A stretch of DNA of 64,000 nucleotides, taken from NCBI GenBank assembly GCA_028564705.1, contig JAPXFQ010002822.1, forward strand, positions 1,550,001 to 1,614,000, in the 5' to 3' direction. Shown here one piece after another: positions 10,759 to 22,800 of the stretch (the stretch's first letter is position 1; each line of letters starts with the position of its first letter). Source of the stretch: Apricaphanius iberus. Taxonomy: Eukaryota > Chordata > Actinopteri > Cyprinodontiformes > Aphaniidae. The position numbers were made by a program, and so were the translations under genes. The notes beneath the pieces are model-generated. The model did not search any database and was not told where the DNA came from. It saw nothing but the letters and a program-made list of their open reading frames with translations.

Positions 10759-11391
10759 CATTGTCTGCAAAGGATTCCTTTAGCAGCCATTAATGTTTTT
10801 TGTTTAGATTATGACTTGGTTTGAGTTTTTTTTGGTAATGCTTTATGTATATTTCAGTTTTATTACATCATGGGCTATATTTTTTTCAATCACTGGTGGC
10901 ACTGCAGAGCCTATATAAGCATAAAGGTGGCAGTGCACTGATGTTTTGGGTGAAGGGAGGACACATGGTTTTTAATCGCTTCTTATGGTTTCAATATACA
11001 ACAAATTTGCAGTTATTATTTTCATCATTTGTATTAATCCTAACCATAAAATGCCACTCATGACTTTGTATTACTGGGTCAAATCTTTGCTGACAGCCAA
11101 ATTGCTCTAAGGAAGTAGTAAGAAGACAGCCCTCTTCCAACGTCGACTCTTGGACCTGGTTGCCTGCAGACGGAATGTGGTTCCGAAAACCTCAACATGC
11201 ACACGGCTCTGCTTTTGTTAGTTTTATTAGTTTATTAGTTTTGTTAGTTTTAGGTTAGTCTCTGCCCTGACTCATCTCGAAGTAATAGAACCTAATATGG
11301 CTACAAAGACTGGGAAATGCATTCCACTCTTCAGATCTGGCTCCAAGGACTGAACAGTATTACACTCTTCGGAACCAAAACGGGAATTTCA

Positions 11392-11443
11392 GATTCATTT
11401 TTCACAGACCAACTGAACAGAATGTATTTTCCAGAATTCCTAG
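11392..11443 (+). repeat. 52-bp direct repeat, copy 2
   Basis: This is the partner of 10707-10758. Between the copies there is a short TTAGTTTTA-type tandem (about 11216-11256) and otherwise unremarkable sequence. Confidence 0.6.
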
Positions 11444-11656
11444 TGCGACAACCACAAAAGTGTTGCGTTTGTATAAAAGAATATTCAGTACTATGGGTTT
11501 CTATTTCGACACAAATAACTGTATTTTATTGGAAAAATATCCCAACGGTTTTCATTTAAATGCGATTTTCTTTTTTCAAAACAAGTTCATAACAGGTTTA
11601 GCTGTGTGAGTTGTGACTTCCTCATTGCTGCAGAGAGCTCGAAACTGACACACACC

Positions 11657-12191
11657 CTGCATCCGAAATCCTTAATATTTACTACATGCCACATGGCAAC
11701 TACTACTCGACCGTTGATGTAGTAAATACTGGGTTCCAAACAAGCGAGTAGTAGGCATGAAATCGTATGTACTGCTCAACCATTTTGTGTGTGCTTTGAC
11801 CCGCATGACACCTCTGTTGACCCGGATGTTTACATTACGTAAGGTCGCCTTTATCAACTTAAATATTTAATTAGTTGTCAAACAACAATTAAAGTAATCA
11901 GAAACATCGGCTCACTTAAATTTATATGCCGAAATAGTGCCGTTGTCAATGGTTGACCGTTCCTTGTTAGCCATTCTATTCACGAGGTCACTCTTCTTCT
12001 ATGATTTTGGGGCTTCCTCTTCATTGTGGGATAGCGTAGTGTCCACTGGCTGCTTACTGTGGCGGTAGTACACATCCGGGAACTTTGTGCTTACAGTCTG
12101 ATCCATACATGAAATTTCAGAAGTACTACATTGCCTGCATACTCCTTTTTGCCTGCTACATAGCAAGCGTAGTAGAGGTATTCAGATGCAG
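11657..12191. mobile_element. Non-autonomous DNA transposon with degenerate TIRs
   Basis: The left end CTGCATCCGAAATCC is mirrored by the right end, which in reverse complement reads CTGCATCTGAATACC. Subterminal sequence on both sides is rich in ACTAC/GTAGT words. This architecture matches common fish MITEs with CTGCGTCCGAAAT-type ends. No transposase frame and no convincing target-site duplication were seen. The superfamily is uncertain (PIF/Harbinger or hAT). Confidence 0.55.
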
Positions 12192-14380
12192 CCGCTATAT
12201 CCTTGTTTTTCTCCTGTTTTACTGGGGAGTAAATTTACAAAAACACCTCAGAGCTGTAAATTCTGCTCTGATGCTGCAGTCTTTTAAAAACAATTTATAT
12301 GCATGTCCCCACTAAAATTATCTGCTGTACAGTAAGGCATATTTGTATCTCTATTCTTTATTTGAATTCTTAAAGAGCATGGACGGGAGCAGGAAGCTGG
12401 TTTACGAAGGGAGGAGATGACACAATGCTGCCTTCAATCAAACCTTCCTGGGATGCTGGGAGAGATTGTACACGCCATGACCCACAGATATGTGCAACTG
12501 GATTTTTATCTCTGACCTTTTCCTAAGCATTTTCTTTTTTGGATGGTAATGGCTCTTCATTGAAATAATTAAATAGTTAATTTCATTTTCCAAAAGTATA
12601 TCCAATAGATCAGGGATTAGCAGCATTTTACAATCAGATAGCAACATATGCCCTGGCTGCTATAAAGTAAAATTTGCCTAAAACCTACATTTATTTCTAT
12701 TTTTAGATTATATGGCATGCAGCCATAGGTTGTGGTTCCTCCGGAAAAAAAAAAGACATTTGTAAAGATGAATAGGGAGTAAAATACACAAAGTGCTTTG
12801 GATTCTGAAAATCCATGTTAAAGTTAAATTATATACAGTTGTTGAAGTTACTGTGATGTTATGTTACATCACATCAGTTAATGTTAATCATATCTACTCA
12901 TATGTAACTGTAGGATTTGTTTTGCAGTTTAAGCACGTTTTCATAGTGCTTTATCTGGACACAACAAAAGGGAAATGCCTTGTGTAACTACATACTCTGG
13001 GGCTGTCCACCATATGATTACTCCACCCACTTAAGATGGAAATATAAAATGAAAATATTTGAGTACATTTTTTTAAGTACAATTTTATAGAATATAAATA
13101 TTATTAATATAAATTTAAAGAATAAAATTGTTCAACCAACTACCGTGTTCTTATTCATTCAAATGTGATGCCTTGTTTCCAAATTCCACACCCGTGACAT
13201 ACAAGGAAATGTATGAGCTTTTTCATTTAACTGGATTTAATCGCAGTAGTATCTTTCCATGCTTCTACTTGCATGTGTGATAAATCTGTCTTAGCACAAA
13301 AGTATTCAAGCAGCAGCACTCAGATCCAGGATGTCTTATAGCACAGTGAATATGCTGAGATGCAGGAGTGTTTAGACTGAGCAAGAGCTGCCTGAATGGT
13401 TCAAGTTCCTAACAACACACACTGAATAATTGGTCCACATTGGCCACACTGACAGCTGAATATGCATTACAAAATGAGAAAACTAGGGCTTGGTATATAT
13501 TACTGAATAGTTGGTGAAAAAAAGATGCAGAGTACAGCTAGAAATGTTGATTTGTGTTAAAATGTGGTGATACTGGACTTTGGATCTGAACCAATGAGCT
13601 AAGCATTTAATTAATGTAAAATCTCCAAGGGTATGAATAATTTTGAGCCTAAGTGTATAAGTAAGGAATTATTCTTCAACCATGGGCATGAATGAAGGTG
13701 CAGATTGCTAATGAAATTCCCAATTTGTTCTGACTTGCTGGATCAAGAAATAATTCTCTTTGACCCCCCCCCCCCCCCCCCAAATGACAGAACAGGGATT
13801 TTGTTCATTCTGGCCCTAACAGTGTTACAAAAATTTTATCTATTCATATATTATGCATATTCTAAGATCAGTTTAGTTTGCCTACTTGTAAATAAAATAC
13901 ATTTATTAATAAAGTGTTTTGGCTATAACCTACATTATCTATTTTATTAATAAATTTTAATACCTTAGTGTTAAGTCATTTTGTGCTCTTTCTGGTGTAT
14001 GCGTCGAAATTATCATTCTACTATGTGAACTCCTTTTTAAGAAGAGACTGAATGTCTGTTCCTATTTTTCCTTCTTTTTTCTTATAAAGGGAACGGCGCC
14101 CCAAATTTTTAATAAACTAACATCTAGAATTACTAATTATAATATTAAAATATTCATTGTAAATATTGACAGTTATGGAAACCAGACATTATTGCACTCC
14201 TTTGTGTCACAGCAGTGAAAAACATTGAAAATGTAAATGTATGTCTGTTGTTCTATTTCTTTCTCTTGCTGTTGTGTTTTTTAAAGTAATATTTAAAGGA
14301 TAACTACTTCATTCTTATTAGTTAATTTGGCAGGCTGTTGGTGTAACCAGGAGGTTCAGTACCCATTTTCAAAACAAACA
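12192..14380. other. AT-rich stretch, no gene; C18 homopolymer at 13764-13781
   Basis: Nothing is supported beyond low-complexity tracts. The run of 18 C residues at 13764-13781 is followed by AAATGACAG and is probably polymorphic. The surrounding ORFs are short and hydrophobic, as expected by chance in AT-rich DNA. Confidence 0.5.
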
Positions 14381-14384
14381 CTGT

Positions 14385-14625
14385 AGCGGCATTTTAGAGT
14401 AATATTGCTGCCAAGGTGTGTCCTTTGAATGCGCCTGTTGTGGCACGGCGAGCTGGGAATATTACAGCATTTATATCAGCGTGCTTGATAGTAATATTTG
14501 CGCAATGCTGGATTAACGAATTAAGATTACGCCTCAGCGCAACACAGGGTGATGTCATGATGATGTATGGAATGTGTGCTGAGCCCCAACAGGCTGCTGT
14601 ATTTAAAATGTAAGTAAACATTGTG
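14385..14625 (+). repeat. Dispersed repeat C, copy 1
   Basis: This aligns in the same orientation with 57120-57345. Shared blocks are CCTTTGAATGCG (CCTATGAATGCG in the partner), GGTGATGTCAT and GTAAGTAAACA near the right end. The two copies are strongly diverged. It is probably a MITE, but no TIRs were resolved. Confidence 0.5.
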
Positions 14626-14857
14626 AAAAACATCTGATCACACTTTATTGTCGCCACAGGCTGACTATTTATGAATGACCAGAAAGCTCAGTGCGATTAC
14701 CTCAGAGGTCCGTAACCCCTGGACCGTTACAAGGCTACAGACTGCACAGAAAGAATAAATAACTTACAGTATTTCCTTTTTTTTTATTACCGAGTGGAAA
14801 TAATGTTATTTTAAAAAAATTACTGGCTTCTCTTGCCCTTTGCTACAACTCACTCTT

Positions 14858-15070
14858 AACCATAGACTGTACATATAAGATGGACGTTGCCTCTGTGATG
14901 TTACCTTTAGGTTTCTGAAGAACTGAATTGAAACCAAGTAACGTTCTGGCCACTTCACGGGTCTCGTAACTCCCAGAAAATACAAAAAAGGGCAAAGAGC
15001 TGGAGCAGAGAGTGGGGCTGTGAGAGTGGAAACAGATGGTTGACACCCATCAAACTCTGAGACTTTATGT
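14858..15070 (+). repeat. Fish dispersed repeat (CATAGACTGTA type)
   Basis: The opening AACCATAGACTGTACATATA followed by AAGATGGACGTTGCC and TAGGTTTCTGAAGA matches, from memory, a repeat found widely in teleost introns. It has no coding frame. The minus-strand ORFs across it (15075-14806) are by-products. Confidence 0.5.
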
Positions 15071-15075
15071 GACAT

Positions 15076-15132
15076 GAACTTAATTTCATTGTACCTCTAG
15101 TTTCAATGAGTAATAAAGCAATCTGAATCTGA
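15076..15132 (+). mobile_element. Short LINE/SINE 3' terminus
   Basis: The TTAATTTCATTGTACC block followed by AATGAGTAATAAAGCAATC and a triple CTGAAT(CT) tail resembles the 3' end of fish non-LTR elements, where AATAAAG precedes short tandem units. Only the last 50-60 bp are present. Confidence 0.45.
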
Positions 15133-15484
15133 ATCTAACAGAGCTAACAGAAGCTAGCCTAGGTTGTCGGGTTTTTTTAGTGTGAAAATAATGGTTGAGC
15201 AAATCTGATATCCCTTTGCTTTCTGGCTAATATTGTCACATAAAATCACGAAACCTTGTTGGTCCATAACTTTAAATGAAACTAAGTGAATTTTAATTAA
15301 AACAAGTTGTAATAATTAATATGTAAAGTAAAGAGGAAATGAGATAATTTTAACAAATTTTACAACGAAGAGATGTCTTGGACGGTCTGTGAGTGCAATC
15401 AATACCACAACATGCTATCTTTGTCCAAGTGCACGATTAACATCTGAACATGAATAACTATGCGAATGAGAGATGTCAATCAAA

Positions 15485-15705
15485 GTTGACAGGTCAGTTG
15501 TTGGTTTGTGACACGGAAATCGTGGGTTCGATTACTGCTTCCGCCTGCTACATGCTGTAGTGTCCTTGGGCAAACCCTTCACCTACCTTGCCTACTGGTG
15601 TTGGTGAAACGCCAGCCTCGCTTCTGTCAGTCTGCCCCAGGGCATGTGTGGCTACAATTGTAGCTTGCTTCCACCAGTGTGTTAATGTGAGAGTGAATGA
15701 GTAAC
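15485..15705 (+). mobile_element. tRNA-derived SINE, 3'-truncated
   Basis: GTGGGTTCGATTACTGC provides a B-box-like motif, followed by the GTGTCCTTGGGCAAAC block and the downstream CACCAGTGTGTTAATGTGAG and GAGTGAATGAGTAA blocks of AFC/V-type fish SINEs. The usual GCGCTTTGAGTG end is missing, so the copy is truncated. Confidence 0.65.
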
Positions 15706-16420
15706 AGTGCCTTCACACCAAATGCGTTTGAAGCGTTGCTGGCATCAGGTTTACATGTAAATTCAATGTAAAAGTTCACTGAAGCATGTCAGGGGGTCCT
15801 GGGTCACATCAGAAGCAGATTTTGGTCTCAAAAACTTTTTTCTGCATGATTCGCAAGACCAATTAGACTGAATGAGGCGTTTGAGGGGCATCCAAAAATA
15901 CGTGCGTCTTTTTATGTGGTCCATTTTGTGCATTCGCACATGACCCGTGTTTTTGCATCTGCCGCTGAAGTTGAAAAATCTGAACTTTGGCGTCAATTTG
16001 CACTGTATCAACCAATCAGGAGCCTGGTGACGGGGTGACTGACATGGAGTCAGTAAACACCGTGGCTAATCCCCCCGAGCTATATGACGCCAGCTGTTTT
16101 CTACACAGAGAAAGGAATTTAAAAAATAAACATTATAAAGAGGTTAAACTTTTTAGACAGGAAAGCTCTTAATAGGTTTGTGGGTGGCTCTTAAAAGAGC
16201 CGTTGTGGCTGCAAGGCACCGGTCTTTCCACTACCAAGTGAGCCATGAACAGTTTCCTCACCTGGACAGCCTCTGTAGAGGTGTTGACTGCAACACAACC
16301 CAGGCCTGGCAATGGCTCCACCACAGCACATCCTGCGCGTTCACATATTGTATTATATCCACTTTTACTAACTGCAGAGCAACATTTAAAGGACATTAAA
16401 ATGGACAATAAAATGGGCAA
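15706..16420. other. MITE-like sequence, unresolved
   Basis: A segment beginning CCTTCACACCAAATGCGTTTG resembles ends of fish MITEs, and the sequence around 15960-16030 (including CAACCAATCAGGAGCC) looks repeat-derived. I could not find a matching right terminus. Frames of 60-83 codons on both strands overlap each other and are not supported as genes. Confidence 0.3.
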
Positions 16421-16783
16421 TGGGTTGAGTACAGATGAGCCAGGTTAGGTAAGGAAACGTCATCATAGGAGCCATCTGCAGCGGTAACAGCAGATCAACA
16501 GTGGCAGCCAAGGCACAGACCCAGGCCGCCCAGAGGAGGGAACACCGAGACCCTATAACTCCACCCCCCACCTCCACCCAGGCCCTACCTGAAAGTTAGA
16601 CATCCTGTTTCTACACAAACTTTGCTGTTCTGATGTTATTACTTAGCAGCTGAACTATTTGGAGATCAATTGAATATACACTATATATTTTCATTGGAAG
16701 CACTTTACTGTGTTTTAAGATACAGTGTATACATTACCTATATTTAGCTTTCGGGTTGATGTTGAAAATTTGGATTTGAACAA

Positions 16784-16852
16784 CACTGTGGCTCAGTGCG
16801 TTACTTCTCCTGTAACTGGAAGGCTGTAGGTTCAGTTTATCAGTGGGCAATA
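16784..16852 (+). mobile_element. SINE head fragment
   Basis: ACACTGTGGCTCAGTGCG and GGCTGTAGGTTCAG correspond to the A- and B-box regions of the AFC-like SINEs at 1591 and 37739. The remainder of the element is missing. Confidence 0.55.
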
Positions 16853-16859
16853 TAAAAAG

Positions 16860-18840
16860 GTATACTGTAGAAATTACAAAGACAATAATATACTATACAC
16901 TTCAATACTATCAATCAGAAACCTAGAATTTTCAAAAAAACATTATCGCAGTAAAAGATCCTGCATTGGTCATCCTACACTTTAGACTCCGTACAGCCTT
17001 ATCTATGCCTCCCTGCGATCTTCAGAATAAAAAACTTTACTCAACTGTATTTATGAATATCACAGCTAATACTGTTGATGGATCCAGTCATTGTTGAATC
17101 TGTAAAAGCTAACTGATAAATCTAGAATTTAGCAATGAAAGAAAATATATATATTTAAAAAAAAATGTAACTGTTCTCATTTAGGCTTAAAATGGAAATA
17201 AATCTGCAGTAGCCATTACAATAGCTTGTTTTTCCTTTTAACATAATTTTTTTTTGCAAGTTGGTGTTCCCTTTTCCAAAACTAATTGGTTGCTACGTAT
17301 ATAAAAACAAAATAAGTTGTGCTTTTACATTTTTGAGTGTGAACTATGACAAAAACAAATGCATCGCACTAAAAATGTTTGTGGCTTTGAGTTTGACTCA
17401 TAACTGTTGCATGCTTGGTTTCTAGATTCCTTCCCTCAGCTCAATGTTTGTGGTTTTTTAACCATCTCTGATTCCTCTAAATAGTTTATTATAAGGTCAG
17501 AGATACAATTTTATCAAATACTTTATTAATCTTATAAAAGTAGAGACTGACTGGGTTATTTCAGTGGCACCTGTAAAATATTTCTGTGCATCAAATAAAT
17601 AGAAGTTTATCAAAGTTTTCCAGGTATTGTAATCTCCTGAAGAATTTCTCTTTTAAGGACACTATTATTCTAGCTAAATGTCAAATGATTCAAAGTGACA
17701 AATGCAGAGACAGACTCCGCTCTGTGGAGCATAAAATCTATAAAGATGTTTACTGTTGTTCAGAGATGATTAAGAAGCAAAAGCTTTTAATTTGTTTCCC
17801 TCTGAACACATTTAACCTTCAGCACGAATTGCTTTGGTGTAAATCTGGTTGTGATTTCACAAAGATGTTTTTGGCCACAGGCTCTTTAGGAGTTTAACAG
17901 TAAACTGTGGCTTGTGGTGAATTTTGAGGCAAACAACCTGATTGTGCTGCTGCAGCTGTTAATCTGTTTTAGTCCATTAAAACAGCATCCATCAGCACAG
18001 GGACAGAGAAAAAGTCTCAGACAGTAACTTACCAGTGAGAAAAATAAACGTCAAAGAGAAGTAAAGAGAAATTAGATGAGAAGTAAACAAGTGGCAGGTG
18101 AGTAAAGAAAGTGACAAAAATAATAAATCGGTAATCTTGGCAAACATAATGAACAGAAACAGAATAGGAATTTAAGATCAGTCATTATGGTTAGAGTTCA
18201 AAACGGAAACCCAGTCATCCCTCTCTCCATTACTATCTGTAAGGATTCTCGCAGAAGGGATTGTCGGGAAAGTGACTGGTGTTTGGGGAAGCTTCAATTT
18301 GATCAAGATTTCAACACGGTGGAAACATCTTGGCCGTTCTCTCTCTTAGTGTTCAGCCAATCTTCAAGATAGACTTCAAATCGGGCCATCTGCTTTTATT
18401 ACCTCTGAAAGCTTTTTTCCACTTATGGCATTGTGAGAGTTTTTCACGCAGGCATCGACAACGTCTCACCATTGATTCCAAGGGTATATGAAGCCGCTCT
18501 ATTTCCTTCTTTACAAGCCAGTTCGACTGCCTAAAACTTAAAATCAGCATCACATCTATTTCTTTGTCTGTTTTCCATAAAGAGGGTTTGAGCATGAAAA
18601 CTTTTTTTCCCCGCAAACTGTCGAAAAAAGACGACCTACTTGATATGAACTGGAATGAATTTGATGACCTGAAAACCTGTGATGGCTTTCTCTATAAGTT
18701 TCTGTATTGTAGTATGCAAAATTTGATCATATGTGTTAAATGTCATGTATGATGGCATATTGAAAACCGCACGATTACAGGATGTGAAGGCTGGATAATT
18801 GGGCACCTTTTGAGGAACATCAAAGCCCTTGTATATGTTG
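16860..18840. other. AT-rich stretch without recognised features
   Basis: The 103-codon plus-strand frame at 17586-17897 has many Ile/Phe/Asn codons, no domain motif and no splice context, so I do not call it. Nothing else is supported. Confidence 0.4.
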
Positions 18841-18849
18841 GAAGTATGT

Positions 18850-19380
18850 GTGACTTTTGAGGAACTCTGAGACAAAGAGTTTTATTGCAGGCAATAAAAC
18901 TAGGAGGTTTGCTTGAGAGGACCCGGGACTATAAAACCATAAAACTCAGGATGGACTCACAGGCCAGACCTTGGATCTTTTGATGTAGGAGCAGGACAAT
19001 GGTCAATAAACTAACCAGCTTTTGTTTAGGACTGTGTCAATATAGCCTGGGAGAATGAACTTTTGACCTGGACCCAGGAAATGGCAGTTGTAAAAGCAAA
19101 GAGGAGGACACTTCCAGCTCATGAATGCATAATTCTTGACTGACCAGTCGGTGTCGAGATACTTTTTAAAAACGTTCTGATTGGAGCAGATTCCGAGGGA
19201 GAAGAGACGCCCAGATCCTGGGAAGTTTTGGATGTCTATAAAAGTTATGGCATGAAAACCATTCGTTGTCAGATGTCTTTAATCTGGCCCAGAGAAAATG
19301 GGCATGTTTCTCTGTAAACTGCATATCTTAATCTGTTTAAAATAAAACTGAGAACTGGAAATTGGCCCCTTTGTCTCTGC
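18850..19380 (+). mobile_element. Possible solo LTR
   Basis: A TATA-like GTCTATAAAAG near 19230 is followed about 110 bp later by AAATAAAACTG, an order expected of the U3/R boundary and the poly(A) signal in an LTR. The stretch is more GC-rich than its flanks and has no coding frame. No terminal TG/CA pair or target-site duplication could be fixed, so this stays tentative. Confidence 0.25.
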
Positions 19381-19822
19381 TTGAACATGCACTGAATTAT
19401 TTTTTTTACAAAAATTTAATTCTACAGTATACAATCAGAAGCATAGCGGGTAGTGTTTAAACTATCCCCAGTCCCTCCTGTATCGTGTTGGGGGGGAGGT
19501 AGCTTTTCTGTGTGGTGTGAAACTGACTGGGTCTGATGTCTACTGTCCATTTCCTATGGAAGGAGGCTCATCAGAAATTTGCCACTGAGATACAATTTGC
19601 AGATTGTGTTTAGGACTCTGTTCTAAAGGAGGCTGGACAGCGCATTACTCCAATTCTTCCATGGACTTTGCAGAGCTTGAACCTTCACTAATTCTCTCTA
19701 TAACTCTAACTGCGCTCCTTTCTCAGTTTCAAGCTAAATGCAATTCTGGTACAGTGAAGCCTGCTCACCTAGAACACCTGAAAACATTCTTGGCTCATCT
19801 GGGTTTAGCATAAAACTCTGAA

Positions 19823-19828
19823 TTTATT
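19823..19828 (-). terminator. Poly(A) signal AATAAA of the minus-strand gene
   Basis: AATAAA lies 34 bp after the TGA stop at 19862, on the minus strand, in the context GAAAGAATAAATTCAG. Cleavage would be expected 10-30 bp further on, around 19795-19812. Confidence 0.55.
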
Positions 19829-22800
19829 CTTTCACATAATGCAACATCACACCGACCCAGATCAGCATGCTGCCTTTGGGGTCAGGCCAATCAACTCCTC
19901 AGCAAGTTTCTGCAGCTGAGGGTTTGTGGAATCGGTCTGGCTAACAGCATTAGCTCCATGACCTGCATTATCCACCTGTTAAGGCACAGAGAAGGAAAAG
20001 AGGAATTAAAAAAGACAAACAACAGCAAGCACCAACAAGCAGCCAAGATGCCTTTGCTGTCAATTACTGAACAGCAAAAAACACACTAACATGCCACAGC
20101 ACCTCAGTAAATATGCACTTTCTTTTAAGCATATATAACAGTTTCTAAATTTAGTAAAACGTTTGTACGTCTGAGAAATCAGCTTGTGATTTACAACAAA
20201 TACTGTTTTGTAGAGCGTTTAAATTTATCCGCACGAGAAGAATTACTCATGTCATACAACACAAATTCTCTTTCTTCTGCAGCATTCAAAGTGTTAAGTC
20301 TTTTTTTTCACAACTAAAATCTACTCGTGTCTGACAAATACCATTTTTACAGTATATATACCTCTTTTCATGAGGAGAATCGACTCATGGCTCAAGCTGA
20401 AAGCATCTGATTTAGGTTTCGAAAGGATGATTATCATAGAGCTAAGATAACTTTAGCACCAAGCAGCCTAACAAACTAATCAGAATTCACAATTTAAAGC
20501 ATTCCACAGCACCAGGCAGTATTAATTATCCCACAAAGAAAGCTCATGTAGTGTTCAAGCAGTTAGTTTGGCATCAAAGCTATACAAGATCATAAAGGCT
20601 AGTTTTTAAACCTGTGCAATTATTCACACAAAGCTTCTTTTAGTGTGTATTCATTAATTTCAATGGCTCTAACGACGTGATTCCAATTATGTTGCGGATT
20701 TAGAGAGGGCTATAGTCGTCTGGTTAATAATAGTTTGGAATAATTATACCAATAACCTAATACTGGGATATTTATTAATAAAACTCGAATTGTCAGCCGC
20801 AAAATAAGTGACACGGGCACCAGCTCCCTAATCTATATAAGAAGCAATATTAATTATACAAGACTATCAGTCTTGAGCTAAAGGATGAATTCTTTTACCA
20901 TTGTGTTGAATCATTCATCCATCCATCCATTTTCTTAACCGCTTTTCCCCCCAAGGGTCGCGGGGGGGGGCTGGTGCCTATCTCCAGCTGTCAACGGGCG
21001 AGAGGCGGGGTACACCCTGGACAGGTCGCCACTTGTGTTGAATCAATTCACATCACAAGCACAGATTTTGTCTCAAGTTTAAGGGTTTTATTAAGGATTG
21101 CTCAACCCGTATCACAAGCACTCTAGTCTAAGGGGAACTAGGCTAATATTCTAAATGGATGGCTCTTCTCTATCAGGGAGAGGATAAATTGGTTGCAGAA
21201 GACAAGAATCAAAACAAAAAACAAGCAACACACTGCTTCTGCTTACACATAAAAGAAAAACAAATGACTAACTTAACATTAAACATAACCAATAATCAAT
21301 TTCAGCAGAAAGCAGATACACATGTATTTATATGTTAAAACTCTTCCACCCAGGGATTAGGAAATTGAAACGTTCCTACTGATGACTTCCTTTTGATGAG
21401 TTCTTCAGTCCACGATCAAATGAAGAGGGAATTGAAGAAAATGGCGTGTTAAAGTCCTGAGTAGGTTAAGTCGTCCACCTCAATGCACATAAGAGATAGG
21501 ACAGAGTTTAGAGCATGTTCAAGACTACAGCTGCTCAAATGTGCTCGTTGGGAGAAACACCGGCTCAGAAACAGCTTCTCAGCTTGGACTGGAGGGTGCA
21601 CAGAAAAATCCTGGGGAAGTTTCAGAGTAATTCCTTTGGACCAGCTGGTAGAATCGAAGGGAAGAGAAGGGAATTGGGTCGCTAACGGATATTTAAATTT
21701 TCCCTACATCTCAGCCAACATCTGAATGGAAGAGAACAACCAGTGCTTCAGCTCGCCCTTTTATCAGCTTGGGCGGCATCGTCTCTGACCACAGACCAAT
21801 TGGAAGCTGTCGGGGTCAACAATTAGGCCGCCAGCCCAGCACAAACTGGGAGAATGAGTCCATTCAGTATATTCTGAGCAAACCCAGCACATGTAATGTA
21901 TTGACCCAAGATAACCAGCAAGTGCAACTTGAGTTAAATTCTGGTCCAGACTCCATACTAGTTGTTGGTGGTAAAGCACCAATTTCTTGTTTGTCAGCTG
22001 CCACTAAACTCAAAGAATAAGAAGTAGCTTCTGTATTCAAAGCGTCATGACAATAACCTCTGCGACACTCCCACTATTTGATTACTAAGAAATCGGTAAG
22101 CATTTCCATTCCATGCTATGTAGGAACTGGATTAGGTATTCTATAAGTGCAATTGTTTAATTACAGTATCATTTGCAGCTCTTTTGGGCAGCTTATTTGT
22201 ATTAAATATTAAGCAAAATAAATAAAAAACAACAGGCTATTGGTTTAGAACAAACCAGGTGTTTAGGAAAACTTAAGAACCTGAGAAAATCCTCCGCCCC
22301 TCAGTGGGATGTAAAAACTTGAAGGGATTAAATCAAATCTGGACCTCCAAGAATAAGCCACGGGCCCCCCAGCTGAACTCTCCTGGCGCCAAGTCTGTTT
22401 AGAATTATCAGCTCAGCCAACCTTAGTGCTGTTAGCAGCTAACGGTAACCACAGTGAAATATTTTTATGGTTTTACAACCTGCTTGTAGTTTCTTTCACT
22501 CTCAAAGTCTCCTTTTCCTTCCAGGTACCATATGAACTATCTAAAAGTAGTAGGACTGTTACATCCACCTGCGTTAACAGGGGGCCTTGTGGCATGTGAG
22601 CTTATAACAACCTTTATTTATAAAGGTCTTGTTAACTGAGTCTTTTTTTCTCTCCCTGTATAGATGTTTTTTTTTCTTCTGTTATATTTTTTATTGTAAC
22701 TGAGTTTGTTGGAAAACAATTTTCCTCATTTAAGTTAGTTTGATAGAAATGTTCTTGTTTTGTGCCCTATTTTTCTATTTACAGCTTCTCTTAGCCTATA

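Noticed and set aside
20901..22065. Endogenous retrovirus-like LTR on the minus strand
   Set aside because: TATA-like and poly(A)-like boxes are far apart and no terminal duplication fits once the 13-bp TSD insert is removed.
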